Assembly: GCA_947629025.1 (NCBI GenBank) | Contig: CANRCC010000006.1 | Location: forward strand, 1 to 63,971 | Reading direction: 5' to 3' | DNA: 63,971 nucleotides | Origin: an uncultured Bacilli bacterium | GTDB lineage: Bacteria; Bacillota_I; Bacilli_A; RF39; UBA660 | In this document: in pieces, positions 32,238 through 40,866 of the stretch | Numbering within the stretch: position 1 is the stretch's first letter | Layout of the letters: the number at the start of each line of letters is the position of its first letter | The notes under the pieces: model-generated | The model's input: the letters and a program-made list of their open reading frames with translations, nothing else | Database searches by the model: none | Told to the model about the DNA's origin: nothing | Made by a program: the position numbers and the translations under genes

Positions 32238-34334
32238 ATGAGAAAAAGATTTGTTTTTATATTAATACTAATTTTAAGTTTCTTTTGTATAGAAAATGTT
32301 AAAGCAGAAGAATTACAAACAATAAGTTATCAATCACATGTACAATATGATGGATGGCAAAATAATGTTAAGAATGGAGAATTATCTGGTACAACTAAAA
32401 GATCACTAAGACTAGAGGCAATAAAGATAACCTTATCAAGTGATTTAGTTGGTAATGTAGAATATCAAACTCATGTACAGTATGATGGATGGCAAGACTG
32501 GGTAAAAAATGGAGAATTAGCAGGAACAACCGGAAGATCACTAAGACTAGAAGCAATAAAAATTAAATTAACAGGTGAAATTGCAAATGATTATGATGTA
32601 TATTATAGAGCACATGTACAATATGATGGATGGCAAGGTTGGGTAAAAAATGGAGAATTAGCAGGAACAACCGGAAGATCACTAAGACTAGAAGCAATTG
32701 AAATTAAATTGGTAAAAAAGACAAGTATTCCAATAATTGAATATTCTACTCATTTAAATAATGAATGGCAAAATTATGTAAGTAGTGGTACATCTGGAAC
32801 AACAGGTCAAAAAACTTCAATTGATTCATATAAGATAAAATTAACTATGCCAGACTTCTTAACTGGTAATATAGAGTATCAATCATATGTTACTCCAACT
32901 GGTTGGGCAGGTAAAATTACAAATGATGGCGTATCAGGAGTTTTTGGAAAAAATATTGAAGCTATAAAAATAAATCTAACAGGTAATATATCAAAAGAAT
33001 ATGATATATATTATAGAGTGCATGTATCTAATATTGGCTGGATGGGATGGACTAAAAATGGTAAAGTAGCAGGTACAAATGGATATTTTAACCCAATAGA
33101 AGCAATAGAAGTAAAATTACTTATTAAAGATTCAGGAGAATTAAAAGAAGAAGCAAATTCTTATAAAGAAACAAGTAATACAGTTTCTTATCAGTCTCAT
33201 GTACAATATCAAGGATGGCAAGAATATGTAAAAGATGGTGCAACATCAGGTACAACAGGAAAATCTCTTAGATTAGAATCTTTAAATATAAAACTAAATA
33301 CTCCTCATCAAGGCGATATTTTATATAGAACATATGTAGCAAGAAAAGGATGGCAAGAATATGTTAAAAACGGAGTAGCATCAGGAACAACAGGACTTGG
33401 TAGAAATATTGAAGCTATTCAAATAAAATTAGAAGGAACAATACAAACATATTTTGACATATATTATAGAGTACATGTTTCTAGCATAGGATGGTTAGAC
33501 TGGGCAAAAAATGATGAAAAAGCTGGAAGTGTTGGAAACGATACTCAAATAGAAGCAATACAAATTAAATTAGTTAAAAAAGGATTAAATGCTCCTGGAA
33601 GTACTACTAAAAAATATGTAACAGGTACTTGGAAAAATAATAATACAAATTATGTTTCATATCTTGGAACACTTGCAACAGGATTTAAATATATTGATGG
33701 TGTTAAATATTATTTCAACGATGAAGGTACTTTAATGATTAAAAATGCAAAAAAAGTAATAGACGTTTCATCTTATCAACATCAAATTGATTGGAATACA
33801 ATAAAGAAAAATGAAGATGTAGATTCTGCTATTGTTAGAATTGGATGGGGTATGAGTTATACTGATGCTCCAGGAACTGATAGTTATTTTGATTATAATA
33901 TTAAAAAATTAAAAGAACTAAATATACCATTTAGTGTATATATATATTCATATGCAAAAGTAGATTCTGCAGCTGTAAGTGAAGCAAATTTTGTAAATGA
34001 TATGTTAAAAAAATATGGAATTCCTAAATCAACATTTGTTTGGTATGATGTTGAAAGAGCATATCCGCGTGAAACTTATGAAATAGTAGTTCCAACATTT
34101 ATAAAAAGATTAAAATCACTTGGTTATAATAATGTTGGTGTTTATGGGAATTTAAATGCTCTTGATTCAGTAAATGGATATTTAAATAGTTCAGTAATAA
34201 AAAATAATCCAATATGGGTTGCACAATATTATAAAAAATTACAGTATCGTGGTGATTATAAAGGATGGCAATTTACATCTTCAGGATCTGTAGAAGGCGT
34301 TAGTGGTAATGTAGATATTAGTGTATTTAAATAA
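32238..34334 (+). CDS. Secreted GH25 lysozyme with nine ChW repeats
   Basis: Signal peptide (RKRFVFILILILSFFCIENVKAEE). Then nine ChW (clostridial hydrophobic, conserved W) repeats with the form HVQYDGWQ..VKNGE.AGTTGRSLRLEAI, arranged as three groups of three, ended by one wall-binding repeat (GFKYIDGVKYYFNDEG). The C-terminal third is GH25: VIDVSSYQHQIDWN, IVRIGWG, FVWYDVERAYPR (catalytic D-x-E) and GNVDISVF. It should cut the muramidase bond of peptidoglycan outside the cell. SD AGAGGTG. Repeats 2 and 3 share 57 identical bases (32501-32557 and 32642-32698). Confidence 0.92.
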   Translation: MRKRFVFILILILSFFCIENVKAEELQTISYQSHVQYDGWQNNVKNGELSGTTKRSLRLEAIKITLSSDLVGNVEYQTHVQYDGWQDWVKNGELAGTTGRSLRLEAIKIKLTGEIANDYDVYYRAHVQYDGWQGWVKNGELAGTTGRSLRLEAIEIKLVKKTSIPIIEYSTHLNNEWQNYVSSGTSGTTGQKTSIDSYKIKLTMPDFLTGNIEYQSYVTPTGWAGKITNDGVSGVFGKNIEAIKINLTGNISKEYDIYYRVHVSNIGWMGWTKNGKVAGTNGYFNPIEAIEVKLLIKDSGELKEEANSYKETSNTVSYQSHVQYQGWQEYVKDGATSGTTGKSLRLESLNIKLNTPHQGDILYRTYVARKGWQEYVKNGVASGTTGLGRNIEAIQIKLEGTIQTYFDIYYRVHVSSIGWLDWAKNDEKAGSVGNDTQIEAIQIKLVKKGLNAPGSTTKKYVTGTWKNNNTNYVSYLGTLATGFKYIDGVKYYFNDEGTLMIKNAKKVIDVSSYQHQIDWNTIKKNEDVDSAIVRIGWGMSYTDAPGTDSYFDYNIKKLKELNIPFSVYIYSYAKVDSAAVSEANFVNDMLKKYGIPKSTFVWYDVERAYPRETYEIVVPTFIKRLKSLGYNNVGVYGNLNALDSVNGYLNSSVIKNNPIWVAQYYKKLQYRGDYKGWQFTSSGSVEGVSGNVDISVFK
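32501..32698 (+). repeat. 57 bp identical direct repeats within the ChW array
   Basis: GGTAAAAAATGGAGAATTAG and the following 37 bases recur exactly 141 bases later, one ChW unit. This indicates recent duplication or gene conversion of a repeat. Confidence 0.8.
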
Positions 34335-34340
34335 TAAAAA

Positions 34341-34372
34341 AGAAGAGAAATATTCTCTTGTTTTTTATAAAA
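34341..34372 (+). terminator. Terminator after the lysozyme gene
   Basis: AAGAGAA / TTCTCTT stem followed by G then TTTTTT. Confidence 0.65.
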
Positions 34373-34385
34373 ATTAAAAAAAATG

Positions 34386-34414
34386 TTGAAATAAATAATT
34401 TAGAGTGATATAAT
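34386..34414 (+). promoter_or_regulatory. Promoter of rpsU
   Basis: TTGAAA (34386-34391), 17-base spacer, TATAAT (34409-34414). Confidence 0.75.
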
Positions 34415-34445
34415 CAGTTTAGTAGAAATGAAGGGAGGGACGAAA

Positions 34446-34640
34446 ATGACTAAAGTTGTGGTAAAAAATGGAAACGTTGATGGTGCTTTAAAGAAATTTA
34501 AACAAAAAGTAGCTAAAAGTGGAATCCCTTCAGAATGTAAAAAAAGAGAACATTACTCTAAACCAGGTATACAAAGAAGAGAAGCTAAAAAAGCAGGTAT
34601 AAAAAATAGTAGAAAAAATCAAAATCGTGATAGAGATTAA
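34446..34640 (+). CDS. rpsU: Ribosomal protein bS21
   Basis: 64 aa, MTKVVVKNGNVDGALKKFK, then KREHYSKPGIQRREAKK, the family core. Start ATG 34446 follows GGGAGGG; the track ATG 34428 lies upstream of that SD. First of the conserved rpsU-yqeY-yqfC-yqfD neighbourhood. Confidence 0.95.
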   Translation: MTKVVVKNGNVDGALKKFKQKVAKSGIPSECKKREHYSKPGIQRREAKKAGIKNSRKNQNRDRD

Positions 34641-34657
34641 TATCATGATTTTTTTAT
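34617..34657 (+). terminator. Terminator after rpsU
   Basis: AAATCGTGATA / TATCATGATTT with one G-U or mismatch, followed by TTTTT. Confidence 0.75.
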
Positions 34658-34711
34658 TTAAAAAATATATAAAAATTTTATTTTTATTGTATAATATATA
34701 TGGTGATTAAT

Positions 34712-35155
34712 ATGAAAGAAAGATTACAAAAAGATATGATTAGTGCTATGAAAGAGCACGATAAAACAAAATTAGATGCTATAAAATTATTAAAAGCAGC
34801 TATTCAAATGGAAGAAATTAATAATAAAACACAGTTAACTGATGAAAAAATAATGGAAATTATTGTTAAACAAATTAAAATGAGAAAAGATGCAATAGAA
34901 GATTTTAAAAAAGCAAAAAGAGATGATTTAATAAAAAAATATAATGAAGAAATTGATGTATTAAATAAGTATTTGCCAGAGCAATTAACAAAAGAAGAAA
35001 TAGAAAAAATAATAGATGAAGCATTTGATAATATAAAACCAACATCAAAAAATGATATGGGAAAAATAATGAAAGAGATTTCTCCTAAATTAAAAGCAAG
35101 AGCAAATATGAAAATGGTTTCTGAAATTATTCAAGATAAATTATTAAATATATAA
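34712..35155 (+). CDS. yqeY: YqeY/GatB-tail-like protein
   Basis: 147 aa with the GatB/YqeY pattern: L-KDMISAMKEHDKTKLDAIKLLKAAI, QIKMRKDAIEDFKKAKRDDL, EIDVLNKYLPEQL and the C-terminal MGKIMKEISPKLKARANMKMVSEII. The fold is shared with the GatB tRNA-binding tail; function undefined. Start ATG 34712 (SD GGTGAT). Position after rpsU is as in Bacillus. Confidence 0.93.
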   Translation: MKERLQKDMISAMKEHDKTKLDAIKLLKAAIQMEEINNKTQLTDEKIMEIIVKQIKMRKDAIEDFKKAKRDDLIKKYNEEIDVLNKYLPEQLTKEEIEKIIDEAFDNIKPTSKNDMGKIMKEISPKLKARANMKMVSEIIQDKLLNI

Positions 35156-35179
35156 GAACTTCTTAAGTTCTTTTTTTTT
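35154..35179 (+). terminator. Terminator after yqeY
   Basis: AAGAACTT / AAGTTCTT, three-base loop, followed by eight T. Confidence 0.85.
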
Positions 35180-35203
35180 CATATACTTAATTAGGTGATA
35201 GTT

Positions 35204-35455
35204 ATGGGTATGATAAGAAGTACTTTAGACTATATCAAACAAGAAGAATTTAAAATAACTATTAAAATAAATCAAATTGATATAGAAAATTATGATAAAC
35301 TTGGAATAATTGATGATAATCAAATGATAATATATAAAGGCAATTTAAAAATTAAAATAAAAGGTAAATCATTAACAATTAAAAAACTAATAAATAATGA
35401 AATTCTTATTATGGGAAATTATAGTGAAATATCATTTGAGGATAATAATGAATAG
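35204..35455 (+). CDS. yqfC: Sporulation protein YqfC
   Basis: 83 aa YabP/YqfC-family protein: beta-rich, with NYDKLGIIDDNQMIIYKGN, LTIKKLINNEILIMGNYSEISF. In Bacillus it is a mother-cell sporulation gene paired with yqfD. Start at ATG 35204 after AGGTGA. Overlaps yqfD by 8 bases. Confidence 0.85.
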   Translation: MGMIRSTLDYIKQEEFKITIKINQIDIENYDKLGIIDDNQMIIYKGNLKIKIKGKSLTIKKLINNEILIMGNYSEISFEDNNE

Positions 35456-36590
35456 TTACTTATTTTTAAAAATAGAGGGAAGAAATATATCAAAATTTTT
35501 AACTAGATGCCATAAAAATAATATTGATATATTAAATAGTAATGTTATTTCATATAAAGAAATGATAATAAAAATTAAAAATGATGATTATGATAATCTT
35601 ATGAAAATAAAAAGTATATATAAAGTAACTATAATAAAAAGTTCTGGATTTATAAAATTTAAAGAACTAATAAATAAGAATAAACATTTTATAATTATTT
35701 CAATTCTAGGTTTATTATTTTTAATATATTTATGTAATACAATATTTAAAGTAGATATAATAAGTAATAATAATATACTAAATAATAAAGTAAGAAAAGA
35801 CTTAGAAAGTTATGGTATAGAAAAATATTCTTTAAAAAAATCATATAAAAAGATAACTAAAATAAAAGAAGAGTTATTAGATAAATATAAAGATGAAATA
35901 GAATGGATGGAAATAACTGATATAGGAACAAAATATGAAATAAAAATAGTAGAAAGAAAAAAGCCAAAAAAGGAAAAAAATAAAGAATATACCAATATAG
36001 TAGCAGCAAAATCAGGAGTTATAAAAAGAATATATGCAGAAGATGGAATGAAAGTAGTAGAAGAAAATACGTATGTTAATAAAGGTGAAATAATAATTAG
36101 TGGTGCGATTATGAAAGATGAAGATGTTAAATCATTTGTAGAAGCAAAAGGAAAAGTATATGCAGAGGTTTGGTATAACGTTAATATTGAATTTCCACTA
36201 AAATATACTGAAAAAAAATATACAAATAATTATAAAAAAACATTTTATATAAAATTAGGAAATAGATATATTGCTAAAAAGAATTATAAAAATTTTGATA
36301 GAAAAACTATTGTATCATTAAAAAATAAATTAATTCCCTTTGAAATAGGTATAGAAAAGCAAAGAGAAGTAAAAATAATTAATGATAAATATACAATTAA
36401 TGAAGCAAAAACAAGAGCGATATTAAATGCTAAAGAAAAGATTTTACAATCACTTGATAAAGGAGAATATATTACTTCTCAAAAAACTTTGAATTTTTAT
36501 GCAAAAGATAGTAAAATAATATTAGATATATTTTTTTCCTGCTATGAAGAAATTGGTGAAAAAGAAAAAATTATACCACAAATAAAATAG
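35448..36590 (+). CDS. yqfD: Sporulation membrane protein YqfD
   Basis: 380 aa; the true start is ATG 35448, inside the end of yqfC, giving MNSYLFLKIEGRN. One transmembrane helix around residues 80-100, then two domains with WMEITDIGTKYEIKIVERKK and KSGVIKRIYAEDGMKVVEENTYVNKGE, the family hallmarks. In B. subtilis YqfD is required at stage IV of sporulation. Translational coupling with yqfC is likely. Confidence 0.9.
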   Translation: MNSYLFLKIEGRNISKFLTRCHKNNIDILNSNVISYKEMIIKIKNDDYDNLMKIKSIYKVTIIKSSGFIKFKELINKNKHFIIISILGLLFLIYLCNTIFKVDIISNNNILNNKVRKDLESYGIEKYSLKKSYKKITKIKEELLDKYKDEIEWMEITDIGTKYEIKIVERKKPKKEKNKEYTNIVAAKSGVIKRIYAEDGMKVVEENTYVNKGEIIISGAIMKDEDVKSFVEAKGKVYAEVWYNVNIEFPLKYTEKKYTNNYKKTFYIKLGNRYIAKKNYKNFDRKTIVSLKNKLIPFEIGIEKQREVKIINDKYTINEAKTRAILNAKEKILQSLDKGEYITSQKTLNFYAKDSKIILDIFFSCYEEIGEKEKIIPQIK

Positions 36591-36601
36591 AAGGTGTATA
36601 A

Positions 36602-37219
36602 ATGATACAAGAAACTCTTAGAAATGCAATAACTAATAATTGGCCTATGATATTTATTTTTACAATAGTTATAGTAACAATTAGAATAATGTATTTAGTT
36701 GTTCATAAAGAAAGATTTATATTATATAAAGAACTATTCTTACTATCATTTTTAATATATGCTATGTTGTTATTTTATGTAGTTACATTTCAAGATGTTA
36801 ATTATGGAACTAATAATTTTGTACCATTTAAAGAAATATTTAGATATGAAATTGGATCTAGATTATTTATTAAAAATATACTTGGTAATATAATATTATT
36901 TATACCATTTGGTGTATTTGTATCTTATTTGATGAAAACAAGAAAAACATATCCAATTATTGTTATTTCTTTAATAACATCACTTGTAATTGAATATACA
37001 CAGTTAAAAATAGGAAGAACATTTGATATAGATGATATACTATTAAATGTAATTGGTGGATTTTTAGGATTTTTAGTTTTTCTTATAACAGATGTACTTT
37101 CAGATCATGTACCTAAATTCTTTAAAACAGATACATTTAAAAATATAATGGCAATATTACTAGTAATAATATTACTTATGATATATAATAACTATTCATT
37201 ATGGGGGATATTAAGATGA
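36602..37219 (+). CDS. VanZ-like membrane protein
   Basis: 205 aa, about five transmembrane helices, with the VanZ signature: NFVPFKEIFRYEI, NILGNIILFIPFGVF and TQLKIGRTFDIDDILLNVIGG. Some VanZ proteins give low-level teicoplanin resistance; most are of unknown function. It takes the place that phoH/ybeZ has between yqfD and ybeY in other Firmicutes. Overlaps ybeY by four bases (ATGA). Confidence 0.9.
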   Translation: MIQETLRNAITNNWPMIFIFTIVIVTIRIMYLVVHKERFILYKELFLLSFLIYAMLLFYVVTFQDVNYGTNNFVPFKEIFRYEIGSRLFIKNILGNIILFIPFGVFVSYLMKTRKTYPIIVISLITSLVIEYTQLKIGRTFDIDDILLNVIGGFLGFLVFLITDVLSDHVPKFFKTDTFKNIMAILLVIILLMIYNNYSLWGILR

Positions 37220-37662
37220 ATAATATAGAAATATTTAATGAAACAAATGAAAAGATAGATGAAATAGTAGATTTAAAAGATTTTATAGATTATTCAGTTA
37301 AATATTTAAAAATTGATAATCCATATTTTAATATTATATTTATTGATAATGAAAAAATAAGACAGATAAATAAAGAATATAGAAATATTGATAAAGAAAC
37401 TGATGTTATTAGTTTTGCATTAGAAGATGATAAAACATTTAATACAGATAAGTTTAGATTTTTAGGAGATATTTATATATCAATTGATAAAGCAAAAAGC
37501 CAAGCAAAAAATTATGGACATTCATTAAAAAGGGAAATATGCTTTTTATCAATACATGGCATTCTTCATTTACTAGGATATGATCATATGAATGAAGAAG
37601 ATGAAAAAATTATGTTTAATTTACAAGAGGAGATATTAAGTAGTTATGGAATCAAAAGATAA
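37216..37662 (+). CDS. ybeY: rRNA-maturation endoribonuclease YbeY
   Basis: 148 aa metal-dependent RNase of 16S 3'-end maturation and quality control. SIHGILHLLGYDHM is the H-x3-H-x5-H zinc site. EKIRQINKEYRNIDKETDVISFAL is the conserved N-terminal region. ATG 37216 overlaps the VanZ stop; its own end overlaps dgkA. Confidence 0.95.
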   Translation: MNNIEIFNETNEKIDEIVDLKDFIDYSVKYLKIDNPYFNIIFIDNEKIRQINKEYRNIDKETDVISFALEDDKTFNTDKFRFLGDIYISIDKAKSQAKNYGHSLKREICFLSIHGILHLLGYDHMNEEDEKIMFNLQEEILSSYGIKR

Positions 37663-38041
37663 TTTAAAATTAAAAAAAAGAGGAATCAAAAGATTTTTAA
37701 GTAGTATTAAAAATTCAGTAAATGGACTTATTTATGCATATTTAAATGAACAAAGTTTAACACTTCATGCATTTATAACAGTATTTGTACTTGCTAGTGG
37801 TTTTTATTTTCACATATCAAAGATGCAATGGGCAATACTAGTTATAGTAATGACAATTATAATAGTTACAGAATTATTAAATACAGCAATAGAAGCAGTT
37901 GTTGATTTAGTTACAGATAAATATCATCCACTTGCTAAAGTCGCAAAAGATTGTGCATCAGCAGCAGCATTTGTCGCATCACTTCTAGCACTAGGTCTTT
38001 ATTTATATGTATTTATACCAAAATTTATGGGATTGTTTTAA
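37646..38041 (+). CDS. dgkA: Undecaprenol/diacylglycerol kinase
   Basis: 131 aa, three transmembrane helices, with the DgkA signature VTELLNTAIEAVVDLVTD and KVAKDCASAAA. In Gram-positives it phosphorylates undecaprenol for wall lipid recycling. Start overlaps the ybeY end by 17 bases. Confidence 0.95.
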   Translation: MESKDNLKLKKRGIKRFLSSIKNSVNGLIYAYLNEQSLTLHAFITVFVLASGFYFHISKMQWAILVIVMTIIIVTELLNTAIEAVVDLVTDKYHPLAKVAKDCASAAAFVASLLALGLYLYVFIPKFMGLF

Positions 38042-38051
38042 GGAGTAAATT

Positions 38052-38438
38052 ATGAGAGAAAAATTAATAAAATTACTAGATAATTCATATAGTCCATATT
38101 CTAATTTTAAAGTAGCAGCTATACTTGTTACAAAAGATAAAAGAGAATTTAATGGAGTAAATGTAGAAAATGCATCTTATGGTGCATCAATTTGTGCAGA
38201 AAGAAGTGCAATAGTAAATGCTATAAGTAATGGATGTAAAAAAGATGATTTTGATAAATTATATATAATGGTTAGTGGTAATAAACTTAGTACATGCTGT
38301 TTTTTATGTAGACAAGTTATATCAGAGTTCTTTTCTTTAGATAGCCAGATAATATTACTAGATAAAAATAATAATGAAAAAATATATAAAGTATCAGAAT
38401 TATGCCCATATCCATTTAATGAAGGAGATTTAAAGTAA
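38052..38438 (+). CDS. cdd: Cytidine deaminase
   Basis: 128 aa zinc enzyme converting cytidine to uridine. VENASYGASICAERSAI gives the CAE catalytic Cys and Glu; STCCFLCRQV provides the other two zinc cysteines (usual PCGxCRQ, here TCCFLCRQ). SD AAGGAG. TAATG overlap with era. Confidence 0.94.
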   Translation: MREKLIKLLDNSYSPYSNFKVAAILVTKDKREFNGVNVENASYGASICAERSAIVNAISNGCKKDDFDKLYIMVSGNKLSTCCFLCRQVISEFFSLDSQIILLDKNNNEKIYKVSELCPYPFNEGDLK

Positions 38439-39322
38439 TGAAAGTAGGTTTTATATCAATTGTAGGAAGACCAAATGCAGGTAAATCAACTTTAATAAAT
38501 TCAATAATTGGTAGTAAAATTGCAATTGTATCAGATAAAGCACATACTACTAGAAATAATATTCAAGGAATATATAATGATTCTGATTCACAATTAATAT
38601 TTATTGATACTCCAGGTGTACATAAACCAAAACATAAACTTGGTAAATATATGAATAAACAAGTTTATTATTCTATTGAAGATGTTGATGTTATTTTATT
38701 TATGATAGATGCAAAAGAAGAATTTGGTAAAGGAGATATGTTTATTTTAAATAAACTAAAACAAACAAATGCAAATGTATTTCTTATATTAAATAAAATA
38801 GATAAGATAAAAAAAGAAGATTTATTTCCTATGATAGAAGAATATAGTAAATTATTTGATTTTAAAGAAATAATACCTATTTCGGCACTAAAAAAAGATA
38901 ATATAAATGATTTAATAAACACTATAAAAAAATATTTAACTGATAAAGAAAAATATTTTGATGATGAATATTATACAGATAGAAGTATTAATTTTCTTAC
39001 ATCAGAACTTGTTAGAGAAAAAGTTCTAAGATTAACAAAAGAAGAAGTACCACATGCAGTAACATGTGTAGTAGAGAAATTTGAAGAAAATAAAAATTGT
39101 GTAAATATTAATGTACTTATTATTGTAGAGAGAGAAGGAATAAAAAAGATATTAGTTGGTCATAATGGTTCTATGATAAAACAAATTGGAATAGATGCAA
39201 GAAAAGATATAGAAGAGTTATTAGGTAAAAAAGTATATCTACAACTATTCGTAAAAGTAGTAAGTAATTGGAGAGAAAAAGAAAAATATCTAACAGAATT
39301 AGGCTTTAATGAATTTGAATAA
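38438..39322 (+). CDS. era: Ribosome-assembly GTPase Era
   Basis: 294 aa: G1 GRPNAGKST, G3 DTPGVHKPKHKLG, G4 NKID, and a C-terminal KH domain (VGHNGSMIKQIGIDARKDIEELLGKKVYLQLFVKV). Binds the 3' end of 16S rRNA. Part of the ybeY-dgkA-cdd-era chain. Confidence 0.97.
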   Translation: MKVGFISIVGRPNAGKSTLINSIIGSKIAIVSDKAHTTRNNIQGIYNDSDSQLIFIDTPGVHKPKHKLGKYMNKQVYYSIEDVDVILFMIDAKEEFGKGDMFILNKLKQTNANVFLILNKIDKIKKEDLFPMIEEYSKLFDFKEIIPISALKKDNINDLINTIKKYLTDKEKYFDDEYYTDRSINFLTSELVREKVLRLTKEEVPHAVTCVVEKFEENKNCVNINVLIIVEREGIKKILVGHNGSMIKQIGIDARKDIEELLGKKVYLQLFVKVVSNWREKEKYLTELGFNEFE

Positions 39323-39379
39323 AATTTGTTTGAATAAATTAAAATCAAATTACCATTATATAAATGGATGGTGATTGTA

Positions 39380-39511
39380 ATGAATAGAAAAGATATATGG
39401 CAATTATTCAAATTAACAGGTAAAATAGAATATTTTTTAAAATATAAACAAATGATAGAAAAAGGAATTGATTATATTGGAAGTAGTGAAAGTAACGGGA
39501 ATAATAGTTAA
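39380..39511 (+). CDS. yqzL: YqzL-like small protein, 43 aa
   Basis: Absent from the track. MNRKDIWQLFKLTGKIEYFLKYKQM matches the pattern of YqzL (xxxWxxFxxTGxxxxYLxxKE), the tiny gene between era and recO in Bacillus. SD GGTGAT lies 6 bases before ATG 39380. The tail overlaps the start of recO by about 35 bases. Function unknown. Confidence 0.75.
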   Translation: MNRKDIWQLFKLTGKIEYFLKYKQMIEKGIDYIGSSESNGNNS

Positions 39512-40214
39512 TGAATCAAATTATAGTGAAACAAGTAAATTACTTAAAATAATTACAAAAGAATATGGCCTTATAAGCGTTATGGCAAAAGGTGCAAAAA
39601 CACTAAAAAGTAAATTAAGATCAGTAACTACAAAACTAACATATGCAGAATTTCAAATATATTATAAAGAAAATAAAATATCTACATTAGTTTGTGCAGA
39701 TATTATTGATCCGCTTATAAATATAAAAAGTGATTTACTAAAAATAAGTTATGCATCTTTTATATTAGAATTAACAGAGCAAGTTATGAAACAATGTAAT
39801 GAAAAAGCTATATTTGACTTATTAGCAAATACAATATTAAAAATAGAAAATAATTATGATCCACTTGTAATTACAAATATACTAGAATTAAAATATTTAA
39901 GTTATTTAGGAGTAAAACCAGAACTTGATTCTTGCTCAGTATGCGGAAATACTAATGTATTAACAATATCTACTAATAAGGGTGGATTTGTATGTAAAAA
40001 TTGTCATACTAATGAGAAAATAGTTAACCCAAAAACAATAAAAATATTAAGAATGCTTTATTATGTAGACATATCAAAAATAACAAAAGTAGATATATCT
40101 GATAATATAAAAGAAGAAATAGATAACTTTATAAATGAATATTATGATAGATATACAGGATTATATTTAAAGAGTAAGAAATTTTTAAAATCTATAAAAA
40201 ATAGTTATATATAA
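39477..40214 (+). CDS. recO: DNA repair protein RecO
   Basis: About 245 aa: N-terminal OB fold (VTGIIVNESNYSETSKLLKI, GLISVMAKGAK), helical domain and a zinc finger CSVCGNT...CKNCH. Loads RecA with RecR. No ATG; likely starts are TTG 39477 (SD AAAGGA, spacing about 10) or the track TTG 39468, which is too close to that SD. Reading overlaps yqzL, which suggests coupling. Confidence 0.92.
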   Translation: MEVVKVTGIIVNESNYSETSKLLKIITKEYGLISVMAKGAKTLKSKLRSVTTKLTYAEFQIYYKENKISTLVCADIIDPLINIKSDLLKISYASFILELTEQVMKQCNEKAIFDLLANTILKIENNYDPLVITNILELKYLSYLGVKPELDSCSVCGNTNVLTISTNKGGFVCKNCHTNEKIVNPKTIKILRMLYYVDISKITKVDISDNIKEEIDNFINEYYDRYTGLYLKSKKFLKSIKNSYI

Positions 40215-40256
40215 TCTTTTTTTATGTTATAATGATTTTGAAAGGGAGATTTTGGT

Positions 40257-40709
40257 ATGAAAAAAAGTATTCACTATATGTCAGATTTTGCAGCTTTGTT
40301 TTTAGCAATCTATACAACAAAATTAGATCGTGATGATTGTAAAGTTTATTTATCAAGAAACTTTAAATCAATAATAAAATCAATAACTAGTTTAAAAAAA
40401 TTTTCAAAATATTTAAAAAAATATAATTTATTGGATGATAATGGTGAATTTGATATTAATAAATTTATGAATGATGTTAAAATTTCATCTGTTAAAAAAT
40501 TTTGGAGAGATGATTTTGTATACGATTTTGAAAAAGATTGTTTAGTTACCAAAATTGAAGATAAAAAAGCAGAGCAAGAAATAGAAAAATATGATGAAGA
40601 TTCAGTAAAATTTGTAAAAATAATGGTTGATTATTATATTTTAGCAGATGAATACATAAAAAATAATGTTGATATTGAAAGTAAAATATTAGATTATATA
40701 AAATATTAA
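40257..40709 (+). CDS. Hypothetical protein, 150 aa
   Basis: Not recognised. Soluble, Lys/Asp-rich, mostly helical, with a KFMNDVKISSVKKFWRDDF middle. SD AAGGGAG is 7 bases before the ATG. Its last codons contain the likely promoter of the glyS leader (TTGAAA 40675, TATAAA 40697). Confidence 0.6.
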   Translation: MKKSIHYMSDFAALFLAIYTTKLDRDDCKVYLSRNFKSIIKSITSLKKFSKYLKKYNLLDDNGEFDINKFMNDVKISSVKKFWRDDFVYDFEKDCLVTKIEDKKAEQEIEKYDEDSVKFVKIMVDYYILADEYIKNNVDIESKILDYIKY

Positions 40710-40866
40710 ATTATATAAAATAAAAGCGATGACTAAGTGTGGAAACTTAAACAGCTATATAAATAAAGATGATTCTTTTATAAGAATAAGTAAGGTGGAA
40801 CCGCGGGAAATACTCGTCCTTACGTTATAATAGAATTATCTTTTTTAATAAAAAGGAGAGTAAAAT
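40675..40866 (+). promoter_or_regulatory. Promoter and compact glycine T-box leader of glyS
   Basis: TTGAAA (40675-40680), 16 bases, TATAAA (40697-40702). The T-box sequence AAGGTGGAACCGCGG is at 40792-40806. The bulge UGGA pairs with UCCA, as expected for tRNA-Gly with a U discriminator. A terminator joins GTAAGG to CCTTAC and extends to AGAATTATCTTTTTT. Only about 80 nt precede the T-box, too few for a normal stem I; a 5 bp hairpin TAAGT/ACTTA with GTGGAA loop (40734-40749) holds a GGA glycine codon. Confidence 0.88.
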
